Shown here one piece after another: positions 11,039 to 22,060 of a stretch of 64,000 bases of DNA (position 1 is its first letter; each line of letters opens with the position of its first letter). The position numbers and the translations under genes are program-made. Below the pieces are notes generated by a model. It was given only the letters and a program-made list of their open reading frames with translations. It ran no database searches and was not told the DNA's origin. Source of the DNA: Madurella fahalii (lineage: Eukaryota; Ascomycota; Sordariomycetes; Sordariales); assembly GCA_029876055.1 (NCBI GenBank), contig CM056875.1:7093001-7157000 (forward strand). The letters run 5' to 3'.

Positions 11039-12160
11039 TTAGTTCGGGGTAAGCTTCAAGAGCCGGCCTCTAGGACCATCCTCGATCACCCAGATGGCGC
11101 CGTCCTTGTCCTCTCGGATACCGCGCATGCGCCTACCCATTGAGATACGCTGGGCCTCCCTCGCCGTATCACCAGTGATGGTCACGCGTACAATTGATTG
11201 TGAGCTGAGACCGGTGATGATGGCATTGCCCTTCCAGCTGGAAAACAGGTCGCCCTTGTAGATGATCAAGCCAGCCGGGGAGATGACGGGGACCCAGAAG
11301 GCCTTGGGCGGCACGAAATCGGGGCGTGTGCTGTGCGCGGGGATCGTCCGGCCGTCGTAATGGCGGCCCTGGGACACGAGCGGCCAGCCGTAGTTGGCGC
11401 CCGGCTCGATCAGGTTGAGCTCGTCGCCGCCCATGGGCCCCATTTCGACCTCCCAGAGACGGCCCTGGGCATCCCAGTCGATGCCTAGCGGGTTACGGTG
11501 GCCAAGCGACCAGATCTGCGCCTGGACGGCGCCTTGGCTGGCGAATGGGTTGCCTGCGAAGGCGGTGCCGTTGTCGTATAGCTTGATCATCTTGCCGAGG
11601 TTGCTGGTCATAGACTGGGACGGGGTCATCTGGTTGATCTCGCCGGACGAGATCCATAGCGCGCCGTCGGAGCCGAAGAGCAGGCGACAGGCGAACTGCA
11701 GTCCGCCCTGGGCCCTCTGCGAGTGGCGCCAGATGACCTCGAGACCGGATAGCGCGCCGCCGCCGTTGGCGTTCAGCGTCAGCTTGGCCCGCGCGACTGC
11801 CCCACCTGCCCCGCCACTGCCGCTCTCGGCGTAGCTGATATATATAATACTGTTCTCGGCGTATTGGGGGTGTAAGGCGACGTCGTGGAGACCGCCCTGA
11901 CCGCCGTAGGCGACGGCTGGTACACCGGTGATAGTACCCTTGGACTTGGTAGTCGGGTCGACAAGAATTAGGTTGCCTCGTCTCTCGGTGACGAGGATAC
12001 GGTTGTCGGGCAGGAAGGCGATCGCCCATGGCTCGTTATGGTCGGTGATGGCTGTCGACGTGAACGGCTGCTGGCGAGTGTCCAGCTGTTGCGGTGGGAC
12101 AGCCAAAGCACCGGCCACCAACGCCAGAGCGTAGGTGACAGAAAGTCCGAGATGCATCAT
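11039..12160 (-). CDS. Secreted PQQ-type glucose/sorbosone dehydrogenase-like beta-propeller protein
   Basis: A single-exon frame gives 373 aa starting from MMHLGLSVTYALALVAGAL, which is a clear signal peptide. The same frame extends 41 codons further upstream, but that part does not look like a leader and lies in promoter-type sequence. The fold is the GSDH six-bladed propeller: NEPWAIAFLPDNRILVTER, GGQGGLHDVALHPQYA (with the family's catalytic-type His), LIFGSDG-like FGSDGALWISSGE, WSLGHRNPLGIDW, GGDELNLIEPGANYGWP and the closing blade KDGAIWVIEDG. Related fungal proteins include PQQ-dependent pyranose dehydrogenases (CAZy AA12), which pass electrons from sugar oxidation to acceptors outside the cell. 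Whether this protein binds PQQ is not shown. Confidence 0.85.
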   Translation of the reverse strand: MMHLGLSVTYALALVAGALAVPPQQLDTRQQPFTSTAITDHNEPWAIAFLPDNRILVTERRGNLILVDPTTKSKGTITGVPAVAYGGQGGLHDVALHPQYAENSIIYISYAESGSGGAGGAVARAKLTLNANGGGALSGLEVIWRHSQRAQGGLQFACRLLFGSDGALWISSGEINQMTPSQSMTSNLGKMIKLYDNGTAFAGNPFASQGAVQAQIWSLGHRNPLGIDWDAQGRLWEVEMGPMGGDELNLIEPGANYGWPLVSQGRHYDGRTIPAHSTRPDFVPPKAFWVPVISPAGLIIYKGDLFSSWKGNAIITGLSSQSIVRVTITGDTAREAQRISMGRRMRGIREDKDGAIWVIEDGPRGRLLKLTPN

Positions 12161-13980
12161 TTTCGGGGCGACCTTTGCTCCCAAATGTATTGTTTTCCTA
12201 GACGATCGAGGGGTTAAGTGGCGCACATTGTATAGAAACTCGTAGGCTGTCTGTTCCCCCAAGGTAGGTAGGTATATAAGCAACGGGAGGACTCGACCAA
12301 CCTCTTGTCCAATTTCAGGCTATTCCCGGCCTTTAATGACTTGATATATTTAAGGTTAATCAGAGCATCTGTACTTCATAACCCCGCTACCGGCAGAAAC
12401 GAGTTTCCCTCTCGTCCCTATCGCCTGTCCCCTGTAAGTCTCCATGGGTCGACACGTTTGGCAAAGAGTATCACTCGGCGCACCCACCACTTTTACTCCA
12501 AACACCCACCCAACCCTGCAGCCACCTGCAAGACAGCTGATTGTAACGCCCCCATTTTGGCCGTAAAATCCGGAAGTTTCCATGTCATGCTCCCGCCCAC
12601 AGCCGCGCACTAGGTAATCCTCGATTATTACAGTGCGCACCGCTTAATACTGTCGGCGCTATTCCCGACCCATAATTACCGCGATCGAAATGAACTGTGC
12701 GATCGAATTGAACACAATGTGCAATCGAATTGAACTATGCGATTGAATTGAACTGTGCAATGAATTACACTGCGCAAATAGATTTAAATTACGTGTACGT
12801 GCCTGGGCGTTATCCTACTCGTTGTGCTGTTTTCACTTTTAGGACCCAGGTCGCCACCGTGGTTGAGCTTGCGATGGATGCTGCGTTGCCTAAAGATTTC
12901 AGGTTTTTACAGCCAAAAAGTGGGACCTCAGATGGCAGCTGGCAATGCTGCTGAGGGGTAGGGTTATGTGTGGAGGGTGGGTGCATCAAGGTTTTTGGTG
13001 GGGTGTCCCGGGTGATACTCTGGCAAAAGTCCGGCATGGCATTCCTAGTACGACCTTTTCTCTCTGTTACGATGGCTGCCGACGCCAAGACCAGGTCCTG
13101 TGCTGTAATTTTCCGGGCATCAATATACCAGTTATCAAACTCGTCATCCCCTTTTTTCTTCGTTGCATCATGCGGGGGCTCTCGATCCGTCTCCGCTATC
13201 TTGGGATATGTGATATCCTTGTTGAGCATAACATAGTCATGTATTTACTATACCCTACTGTCCTCTCGATTTCGCCGCCCGGAACATCCTCGATATGGCT
13301 TGATATCTATCTTCGCCCTTGCTATTGCCGACCATACCACGTGACAGTCCGGAACAAGCTGCACATAAGCATAGACTACCTGGAGATAAGCGGGTATTAT
13401 AATTAGCTGAAAAGGGGCCATGTGCCGACATTTGGAGGAATTAGAAGTCGGCCTCTTCGACAACAGCATAATTGTAAGGGTAAAACCGTACTTTGGGCTT
13501 CGAGTTAGGGGTAGGATATACAGTTGGAGAGGTAGTTGTATGTCCATGCCTTCCCTTGCCCCTGGGAGCAACATATCGTCGCCCTTCCTTACTCCTAGTG
13601 GAAACGTACTATTACCCTTAGTTACCCCTAGGGATAACGTACCTCTTGGCTGCTTCGACTCTTGTGGGCGGCTCGTGGACACGGAAGAAGCCCAAACTCC
13701 ATACTCCGTTGATTCGATCGCTGCGTTCTCGTTCATGCACGTACCAGGGACACAGACACTCAGAATAGCCGAACTAGGTTCCATTGATATCACCCGCCCA
13801 TATTTCTTCGTTCTTCATTGTGAATTTGTACACTTGATGGAGGCACTCTCGTGGCTCGGCCCGAGTAGTCGCTTTAATGGCACTACAGATCTGGAGTTTG
13901 CGATATTTCAGAAGTAATTTGACTTCCTTAATATTTTGATAGAGCTTGCTAGAGAGTTAGAGGAGGTGAATACGCGGTAG
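12161..13980. other. Gene-poor stretch with possible repeat relics
   Basis: No confident gene was found. A short degenerate tandem array of the pattern GCGATTGAATTGAACT occupies about 12675-12775. Minus-strand frames at 12810-13229 (with GDDEFDNWYIDARKITAQDL) and 13248-13793 look partly coding-like but match no family I can name; they could be decayed retroelement sequence. The part near 12161-12300 should be the promoter of the dehydrogenase-like gene. Confidence 0.4.
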
Positions 13981-14034
13981 TGTGTGTCTAACCATTAAAT
14001 AGTGAGTTGGGGAAAACAGTCCCCAGAGGGCAGG

Positions 14035-14248
14035 GTCCCTCTGATCAGAGGGACACAGTTGCTAGGATGGTGCCCCGGGGCTTGAAACTTGCCGTGGGCC
14101 CATTTTTCTTTCGCACCATAAGTAGGGCCGTCCTGGCCATTGCTCCTTAGACAGATCAATCTATTCAGCACTTTTCTTCACACTTGTTGCAAGCTCAATT
14201 AACGAGCTTTCTTTGCGTGCAAAGCGATCTCCCTCTGATCAGAGGGAG
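14035..14248. repeat. Pair of 20-bp perfect palindromes centred on GATC
   Basis: Two perfect 20-bp palindromes sharing the core CCCTCTGATCAGAGGG lie at 14035-14054 and 14229-14248, about 195 bp apart. They sit in the 3' flank of the LINE relic. They may be element ends or hairpin-forming sites; no function is known to me. Confidence 0.6.
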
Positions 14249-14404
14249 CTCTATCTGCACATGTTGTTTTGACCTTGTTTAGGCTACAGGGACCCGATCT
14301 GTGGTGGTGTCGCCTGGTCTGTCTTGTCTTAGGTATCTTATCTGTCTGGCATTAGGCCGTCTTTGCCCTCCCCTTGTTTTGGTGGGTATGTGGGTGTAGA
14401 TGTG

Positions 14405-15110
14405 TGTTTCTGCACCATTTCAATCTTCGACTTCAGATTTGTCCACTACCACCTCCTCCTCTTCAGCCTCTTCGGCTTCCAATTCTAGCCGACGAGCTAG
14501 ATTGTATTCCATCAAGCGGCCCGAATCTATCAGCCAGCCCAAACCCCTCCTTAATAGCCTGAGGTTCCGGGAGCCCTGGCCCTATAATACAAGGCTAAGA
14601 TCCCGGTGGGTTCGAATTTCCGATCTTAGCCAGGTTCTAAGCTTTGGTGGTATTGGGAACTACACAACCAGGTGCGCTACTGTTTCCCGGCTCTCCCCAC
14701 AGCTACAGTAGGGAGTAGGGAGGTTTGGGACCCCCGTTGGAAAAGGAAGTCCCGTAGGCCAATAGTCCCTGTTCGGGCCTGTACTAGTAGGGAGCCTGGA
14801 CTTTGGTGAGGTCCTGGTGTCTCCGAAGTGCCTTGTCGGTAAATAGTAGTTCGGGTGGTCTGGGTAACCTATGGATACCCATGGGTAGATTTTTCCTACC
14901 TTAAGTCTGTCAACGTCTCGGTTCCAGCTCTTCGGTCTTTCAACTCCCAACGAACCAGTATCTGCAACCGTACCATAATTCTTGTCTAAAATATTTGTCC
15001 ATTGGCCTACGAAACCACTTAATGACGATCCCATTATTTGCGTCCTCGAGATCCCAGTGCGGCCTGTTACTCTTTTTTGGTAAGAGTCCAAAACTTATCA
15101 TCCCCACTAA
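14405..15110 (-). mobile_element. LINE (Tad1-like) ORF2 3'-end relic
   Basis: The minus strand reads a non-LTR retrotransposon C-terminus. The zinc motif CSCGESRETVAHLVV at about 14666-14710 is followed by PPKLRTWLRSEIRTHRDLSL, GWLIDSGRLMEYNLARRLEL and an acidic tail. Two in-frame TAG codons interrupt it (after AHLVV and after LSLVL), each explained by a CAG-to-TAG change as RIP would make. Upstream parts (to about 15110) are frame-shifted. The 8-bp duplicated target of the adjacent transposon begins at 15110, so that element sits at or just beyond the edge of this relic. Confidence 0.65.
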
Positions 15111-15117
15111 TTAACAA

Positions 15118-16258
15118 GAGCCTGCCTTTTCGGACTGTAGTGTAGTGTCCCAGGATACTGTAGCCCCACATAAATGGCACGTACACCGACATCTTCCATA
15201 TATAACCCCAACCCTGACACGGCCAAATGGACACGACAATGGACGCAAGATGCCCATTTCAGCGCAAAAAGTCCACTAAATACTGCAATTGCAATTGACG
15301 TTGTTAAAGTACTTAATTCCCCTCAATACGTTGATATCTTATAAGGCCTATAAGTGCTGTTGTCCTACAGTTCGACGGCCTAGTTGTCTATCTGCCTATC
15401 TATGTAACTGTTTATCTGACTAAGCTCCTCCCCTACTTCTACGCCCTCTTCTACGCCCTTGTCGCAACCGTTATAGCACCGCTTGACTGGCGATACTCAC
15501 GTTGTTGTTGTCGTTGTTGTTGTCGTTGTTATTGTCGTTGTTGTTGTCGTTGTTATTGTCGTTGTTGTTGTCGTTGTTGTTGTCGTTGTTGTTGTCGTTG
15601 TTGTTGTCGTTGTTGTTGTCGTTGTTGTTGTCGTTGTTGTTGTCGTTGTTGTTGTCGTTGTTGTTGTCGTTGTTGTTGTCGTTGTTGTTGTCGTTGTTGT
15701 TGTCGTTGTTGTTGTCGTTGTTGTTGTCATTTTTGTTGTCTTCCTAGGCACCTGCACCCAGACCTCCCCTGCTTCTACGCCCTCTTCTACGCCCTATTCC
15801 TTGCGATCCTCGTTGACTGGCGTTGTCGTTCAAGTCTTCCTGCGCTAGGTCGATGCCCTCCATCGCGACGTGTACTGACGTTTAGATGGCAGTAATCCTG
15901 TCGCCTCAGAATGCTGGGTGCCCTGAACTGAGCTCGTCGTTACTCGCGACATCGAAGTCGAGGTTATCCGCATTACAGGGGCTAGCGGGCTGCTCGCGTG
16001 TAGCGATATCTACCGCAAATTAGCACTAGAAGAGCGCGCGAAAGCGTATACTTACTGGGCGTTTAAATTCGCTCTATTGTGTATGAGATTGAGGCGACTT
16101 CAAAGCTCTTGTCGACGTTGTGGTAGGTAGGATAGAAATGAAAGAGACGATGTATGGTGGCGGGATAGGAAAAAAAGGTGGTATGTGCCGACAGTATTCA
16201 AGTTGGGTGGGGCTACAGTATCCTGGGACACTACACTACAGTCCGAAAAGGCAGGCTC
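15118..16258. mobile_element. Non-autonomous DNA transposon with perfect 52-bp TIRs and 8-bp TSD (hAT-like)
   Basis: The 52 bases at 15118-15169 are the exact reverse complement of 16207-16258. The element is flanked on both sides by ATTAACAA (15110-15117 and 16259-16266), an 8-bp target-site duplication as made by hAT transposases. The 1,141-bp interior has no transposase-like frame; its main content is a 12-bp minisatellite. Identical TIRs and an intact TSD point to recent mobilisation by a transposase supplied from elsewhere. The superfamily assignment rests only on TSD length, since a 52-bp TIR is long for hAT. Confidence 0.9.
15501..15740. repeat. 12-bp minisatellite (GTTGTTGTTGTC)n inside the transposon
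   Basis: About twenty copies of the 12-bp unit, with a few GTT-to-ATT or GTC-to-ATT variants near the ends, fill 15501-15740. Because the unit is a multiple of three and stop-free, long simple open frames (poly-Val, poly-Thr, Leu/Ser) appear on both strands; these are not genes. The array is flanked by two copies of a 60-70 bp sequence (about 15426-15491 and 15764-15825) rich in CTTCTACGCCC. Confidence 0.9.
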
Positions 16259-16266
16259 ATTAACAA

Positions 16267-16669
16267 ACCCGAATCACGCAACCTTTTCCGAGTACCCGAA
16301 CCGTGAGCTGCTATGACGGTCGAAACCATTACATTCCCTGTGTATAAAAGTCGCTGGACATCTTGGTGCCTGTGTCTTATTGAGGCCTAACTTAGCGCCA
16401 GGGCTTGTCTACTGGTCAGTGCGTTCTATTTCGTAAAGGGTCATTAACCACGTAGAGCGGCAGAATCGACTGCGATGTATCTTTCTGGGTTACTCGGTGT
16501 GAAACTTTGTGTAATTCCGGCGGAACATCATTGTGGCTTTAGAAATGCACCACAGTACCTAGAACTGGCCCGGTTGATTTTGCGCCCATTGGGGCGGTGC
16601 AGGCCAGCCATCAGGGTGCCTCTCTCACGTCCCTACAGATCGACACCCACCTAGTGCAACCTCTTCACC
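16267..16669. other. Spacer between the transposon and the HET pseudogene
   Basis: Nothing was recognised in this 400-bp spacer. It should hold the promoter of the broken HET gene. Confidence 0.5.
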
Positions 16670-18818
16670 ATGCGCCTCCTCAATACCCAGAGGATGAGAT
16701 TGATGCCGCATTCGGTGGGCCTGCATGTTCCCCCTTATGCGATCCTCTCTCACACATGGGACGACGAGGTCCTCTTTGAGGACATTTGTGACCCGCTCAA
16801 GCCGCTTGCCGCGCAAAAGAAGGGCTTCGCAAAGATCAAGGGCGCCTATGACCAGGCGCTTCAGGGTGGTAACATGTACATTTGGATCGACACCTGCCGC
16901 ATCGACAAAAGCAGCAACGCCGAGCTGTCTGAGGCCATCAACTCCATGTTCAGATATTACGCAGAATTAGGACTTGTGTTATGCCTATTTCACCGATGTT
17001 GATACCCGCGCCAGCGGGTTTTGCTCTGTTTTCGATCCGGTGAATACTCAGTTTGAACAGAGCCGTTGGTTCACACGGGGCTGGACTCTGTAAGAACTAA
17101 TTGCCCCCCGGGATGTTCTCTTCTACGATAGGCGTTGGTACTTGATCAGCACCAAAAACTTTGGCACGGAGTCGCTCCCCAACATTTACAGTCTTACGGA
17201 GAGAATCGGCGAGAGGACAGGTATCCCTGATCACAGTCTCAACTGGGCCAATGGTCTGATCGAGGGGGGTTTCCTTCTGGGGCCCACGGTTGTGTCGGTC
17301 GTTGTCCATGTGCCTCTCTACGACCGACCAGCGCTCTTGCAAGTCTCTTAAATAGTTGCAGTGTAGCACAAAGAATGTCCTGGGCGGCCCACCGGTCTAC
17401 GACGCGGATTGAGGATGAGGCCTACTCGCTGCTAGGGCTTTTCGGCGTGAATATGCCCATACTCTACGGGGAAGGATGCCAGGCGTTCTTCAGCCTGCAG
17501 CAAGAGATTATGAGGGTCTCTTGCGATGATTCTATTCTTGCTTTTCGCGACCCCACCGTCTTCTTCGGTCGTGGAAGCCCGCTCCTCGCGGATTCTCCCC
17601 GACTTTTTGCGAATTCCGACATCGAAAGGCCCGTCCGGCCCGTTTCACATGGCCAGCGCGCGCTCGTCACTCCCACTCGTGGGCTCTCGTCTTCGTCAAA
17701 AGCTGTTGACTTAATCATCATCCTCTGCCCACCACTCTACACACCCCATTCACCAGATGGGCAGATATCCCTCGGCATTTTGAGCTGCGTGTACCGGTCT
17801 GACTTTTGCAGTGGTCCCGCAATCCTCCTAAGAACCGTGGACTTGAACACGCGGACATTCTACCGATATGGACCCATGACTGAAAGAATCAGCTCAATGT
17901 ATGTGGACCGTACCCCGCCGCTATTCGTAGGTCACCGTGATCTCCTTTCTCAATCTTAGTCCGGTCCATGCTTGCTTCAGCTGCCTTTACTTAATGTCTA
18001 ACAGCAGCAGCTTGGTGAAGGCATGTTTCTCTGTCCGACGCATCCTTATCCGCCGTCCGCATTTACTTCCATCCGCCTGAGGTGGTACGCGAAAGGTTCC
18101 CGATTGGAAGATCCTTTTGCTTTGCCACTCCGGGCATGAGAATCCAGTTTGACAAACAGGGTTCCCTACACGGTACGCCGCCTACCCCCACATACTGCAA
18201 GTCGGAGAATAGCAAATGTACGCCCCGTCTATGGCGCTCACAAATACAGCACCGGTCCTATGGAGCTCGAGTGAGCAACCCGGGTCGGGTGGGGCAGTGC
18301 CGGTACGCTTCTCTGGAGTCATCATTCTTGGCTTCGCCAGGTTTGGGACCCTCGCGATTGCATGGGGTCGGCGGTGCGTTGGCGGTCCGGATGATGCCCT
18401 AAGACTGTGGTGTGCCATCCCGAGCTGGCCCAAATTAGCAAAAACCTTGGGTTTAGGCGCTGGGCATCCTGTTGCCGAGGGAAGTGGCCTGGCGAGAAAG
18501 GTATTTGAGAGTTTGGGGCAATGGATGGTGTGGGTAGACAGCCCTCCGTGCGAAGTTGCGGAACAGGACAACTTTTCCTGGAAGGTGGGCTGTGAAATCC
18601 GGTGTGGTGATTTTCTGGGTAACCCACTTCTTGAGATGAACGTAAATCTTGTCAAGGATATCTGGGGGCTAGAACAGTGGGAAGAAGAGTGGCTAGATGG
18701 AGATCTGGATAGCGCGACGCGGTCTTCAACCCTGTGTACTAAGCTTAAGCAGTTCGATTGGCGCCATGATGTCTTGCTTTTTGTCGCGGCCGACACGGCC
18801 CGAATCTGCAAAATGTAG
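16670..18818 (+). pseudogene. Broken HET-domain (heterokaryon incompatibility) gene
   Basis: The start MRLLNTQRMRL is followed by the HET-domain order: PPYAILSHTWDDEVLFEDI, KKGFAKIKGAYDQAL, MYIWIDTCRIDKSSNAELSE and AINSMFRYYAE. A frameshift near 16975 is needed to continue into CYAYFTDVDTRASGF and RWFTRGWTL. A TAA stop at 17091-17093 stands where the family has Gln in GWTLQELIAP, so it fits CAA-to-TAA. Further frame changes occur across 17240-17340 before SWAAHRSTTRIEDEAYSLLG and IPILYGEG-like MPILYGEG. After about 17960 the frame breaks again, and the C-terminal part resumes at 18216-18818. HET domains trigger cell death on contact between incompatible strains; this copy cannot make the full protein. 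Confidence 0.82.
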
Positions 18819-19459
18819 GGGAGTTTGCAAAGGCCAGCATCGCCAAGGAGCAGTACGCGTAATCCGCGCAGGGAGATGGCAGACGCTGAGCTCCAGATTT
18901 CACTCTAGCGCGTGACAGAGAATTACCAAATGCTGAGAGATCATCAGATTAGAGTCCATCCGAACGGAGAAGAAGACGAAAGCCCAAAGTTCCCACTGCC
19001 ACTGCAACCCCACGAGCTTGGTTTTTCACTCACCCTTCCCAGTCGCTAATTAAGGCGGGGTAGCTAGCCCGATGAATCGCATTCTCGGCGCGCCAGTCGA
19101 TTCGATCGATTGCGCCGAGGGGTATCTTCCGCAATAACCTAATTTGTAGCTTGGCTTGTTAGTCGCTCGGAGGGAGAAAACCGTTGTCAAAGGGACCACG
19201 GAACGGGAGAATCACCTACCGTTTTTTCACAAGCGATGGGTAGCACATCCCACGCACCCGACCACACGGTGGGTAGCACCGATCTTGTCATCCCAGTTTT
19301 GCCCGGAAACGCATGTCGACCCTGACCATGATGGCAAATAGAGTAGCCAAGGGCATCGCGGCGTCGGGGTTCATATATTTCTCATATTCCCCCAGATTGT
19401 CGACCCCAGTTTTCCCCGTCAGTGACATCATGCTCCACATCGTATAACAACTACCCACA
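18819..19459. other. Intergenic region
   Basis: No gene was recognised. It should contain the promoter of the small secreted protein; direct repeats of a TGGGTAGCAC-like motif occur near 19227-19280. Confidence 0.45.
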
Positions 19460-20120
19460 ATGCACCTCTCCAGATTATTAGCATCCCTTCTCTCTGCGCC
19501 GGCCCTCGTTGCTAGCGCTCCCGCTCCCGCTCCCGCTCCAACATCCGCTGTCGACCTCGTCGATCTGCGCACCAAGGCCTTTTCGGGCATAGGCCAGCTC
19601 CGCACGCGCTGGAACGAGGGCGACTATGCCGATCTCGGGTGCCTGACCGACACGGGGCTGTGGACGTCCAACGACGCGCTCTGCGGCACCTTCCGAGCAG
19701 ACCAGAGGGACTCGTTCGGGCTCGCCGTATTCACGCTCACAAGCGCCGCGGGCCCGTGCAGGATCTACGGCGGGAGTTTCCACTGCGAGAAGGGGAACGA
19801 GGCGCATGAGTTCGGGGTGAGTACCTTTTGACGCAAGGCGGCAAAATCCTACTATACCGAATTGGCTTTAAACTGTGGTGGCGTCTCGGCTAATGCACGG
19901 TGATGCGGCGTAGATCTGGCCGTTCCCCAACTCGATCCCCGGGGTTGACTGCCTGCGCTACGGCAAGTACGGGCTCATGGCTACCTGGGGCAAGAGCCCG
20001 CCCAGCCCGGCCGACCCGCCGCAGGAGCTACACATGGTTTCGTACGCTGAGAAGGGCAAGTATGTGTGGTTGACTTGGGCGCCGTTGCGCAAGGGGGGCC
20101 CCAAGGATGGGAGCGACTAA
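19460..20120 (+). CDS. Small secreted protein, function unknown
   Basis: There are two exons, 19460-19816 and 19914-20120, with a GTGAGT..TAG intron and a phase-0 join, giving 187 aa. The N-terminus MHLSRLLASLLSAPALVAS is a signal peptide, followed by a short Ala-Pro repeat (APAPAPAP). Five cysteines are spread through the mature part (GCLTD, ALCGTF, GPCRIYG, FHCEKG and VDCLRYG), and there are several Trp and Gly. The protein has no enzyme motif that I recognise. Size, secretion and cysteines make it an effector-like or antimicrobial-type candidate, but this is only inference. It stands alone between a HET pseudogene and a decayed region. Confidence 0.75.
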
Positions 20121-20392
20121 AGGGCGATGGGAGTGCAATCTCGAGTCTCGTTGGGTTCAAGGTCAGAGCTCTGGGTGGTGGTAGTGTAGATATCGACAGT
20201 GGAGAATATGTAAAACATATCTGGCACTTAGTTTCCAGATCCACCCGGACTTTGCGTTTTCTGCAGATTCCCGTCCGCTCCGCCTAGGGTACGGAGTCTG
20301 GAGCCACACCGGGGAACGGACCGAAGCGAACCTGCCGTTGTCGACCCCCAACAAAGCACAGGCCATCCCCCAAGTCCCGAGGCAATAATGGT

Positions 20393-20426
20393 CTGTGCAC
20401 GTCTGCAAATTTGCAGACGTGCACAG
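20393..20426. repeat. 34-bp perfect palindrome
   Basis: The 17 bases at 20393-20409 are the exact reverse complement of 20410-20426, with no spacer; the centre is GCAAATTTGC. It lies in a gene-poor stretch and could be a dimeric protein-binding site, a hairpin or the fold-back tip of a lost repeat. Confidence 0.85.
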
Positions 20427-21249
20427 GCCACATGCTCTTGGTATATAAATTCGCTGCCCCTCCCCCCAAACTTGCTGCAGTTCTCTTTTTCTTCTTCATA
20501 CTTACCTTGATTGGGTGCACCTGGATCATGAAGCAGGGGCACCAGAGCGAAAGGCCTGCATTGCACATCGTGGAGCCGGTCGCTCTGAATTGTCCTTCTG
20601 GGGCCGTTCCGGTCGGAATTTTGCTGTTCACATCTTTTCACTGTAGACGTTGCCTTGAGTGGCGTCATGGGGAAAAAGTGAAGTTCATCGAGTGTGCCTG
20701 GTCATCCCAATGCCTCGCAATTTGATCGGGCGATTTTACGTATACATTGCGCGCCTGCTCTGAACGCAAGTCTTTTGGGCAATCTGGTATTAGGTTCCAA
20801 GAGGGCGATTACAAAGAGCCCACCGGCAAGCGACCGTTGCAGAACAGATTCCCCCAGGGCATGGGCTTGTACTAGATTTATTCGGCGTCTATCTTAGCAG
20901 CATACTTACGGTTCTCATTCGCCTCGCTCCGCTGGGTCGCGAGCTGCCGGCTCAACGAGCTGTCATATGCGAGTCTCAACCCCCGGATACCTATCCACCC
21001 AAATGTAATTGACACCCTTGGGCTTTGCTACAGTGGCACGCATCCGCACCCCATGCATTCCACTCGCTGTCAAACCCGCGGCTGGTCGTCGACGCGCGTC
21101 ACCCATCGCCGCCAGTCAGTGTTTCCGGAAGCGCGGCATCTCGATTTCACCCAGCCGCTCGACCTGGGCTTCGATGCGTTTCTTTGAAGCCACTAGGCCT
21201 TGTTGGATGACTGAGTCTTTGCCTAGACTTACATAGCCAAGAAGACACC

Positions 21250-22060
21250 CTTGATGCTCTTTGATGGCTCAGTCAGCCTTGCCTCTGCCTGAAACTGTCG
21301 GCCGTGTCGCCGGGGCTGGATGGCCGCGTCTCCCCACATCTTGTCGCACGGTCAACACCTCGGTCACCGGCTGAAGAATCTACTAAATCGGTCTTTGGGT
21401 TGACTTAACCCCATCTTGGCAGGTTTGACACCAGTTCTCAAAAGCACAACCTCGTCGGTGTTGGCGGCATTGTTGGGCATGGTAGCCACGACACGGTCCG
21501 GAGGGTCGCGCGGCGCTCCGCCCATTGCCAAACGGTCATTTTGGCGGGACCCGGTGCAGAGTGTCTTGAGGGAGCGCAAAAAATCGTTAACCTTGGCGGT
21601 GGCGGACCTGGCCAGGCCGCAAGTCGAGAGTCTTTTGCCCCACTGCTCGATCATCGCCTCAAGAAAGTCTGCAAGGGTCTGGAGCTCGAGGATACTATGC
21701 TCGGTTACGTGAAACGATGCGTCGAAGAGTTGTTACACGTCCCTGCTAGTCATAGTCATGCGCTAGGAGGTTGTTGGCGACGTTCTCGAGCGTTCCGCTG
21801 GTCTCGTATGCGGGCACCCGGATCCTGTTATTTTGGCAGCAAGTACCGATTGTGCGACTGGAATCCGCAGCCCGGCGTTCGAGTGGGCGATAATTAATAA
21901 TGCTCGGGGGCGGGTGGCGTTTCCAGCTACTGTTGATACGCCAAAGTCAAAGCCACTGGCGTTCCTGCGCATTAAGGCATCTTGGATCTCCAGCTGGTCG
22001 GGTTCCCACCCCCTGATGCTCGCGCATTTTGACTATTCGTTGGCGCTTTCCGGGTTGTTT
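21250..22060 (-). pseudogene. Unrecognised decayed coding-like sequence
   Basis: The minus strand carries pieces with coding-like composition: RGWEPDQLEIQDALMRRN and ALLIIAHSNAGLRIPVAQSV (about 22010-21800), then ELQTLADFLEAMIEQWGKRL with VNDFLRSLKTLCTGSRQND (about 21700-21530). They lie in different frames separated by stops. No family was recognised. The pieces may belong to one lost gene or to none. Confidence 0.3.

Noticed and set aside
12810..13793. Copia-type retroelement on the minus strand
   Set aside because: A few coding-like residues were seen, but no zinc knuckle, protease, integrase or RT motif could be found.
15483..15848. Long frames of poly-Val, poly-Thr and Leu/Ser on both strands
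   Set aside because: They are translations of the stop-free 12-bp minisatellite, not genes.
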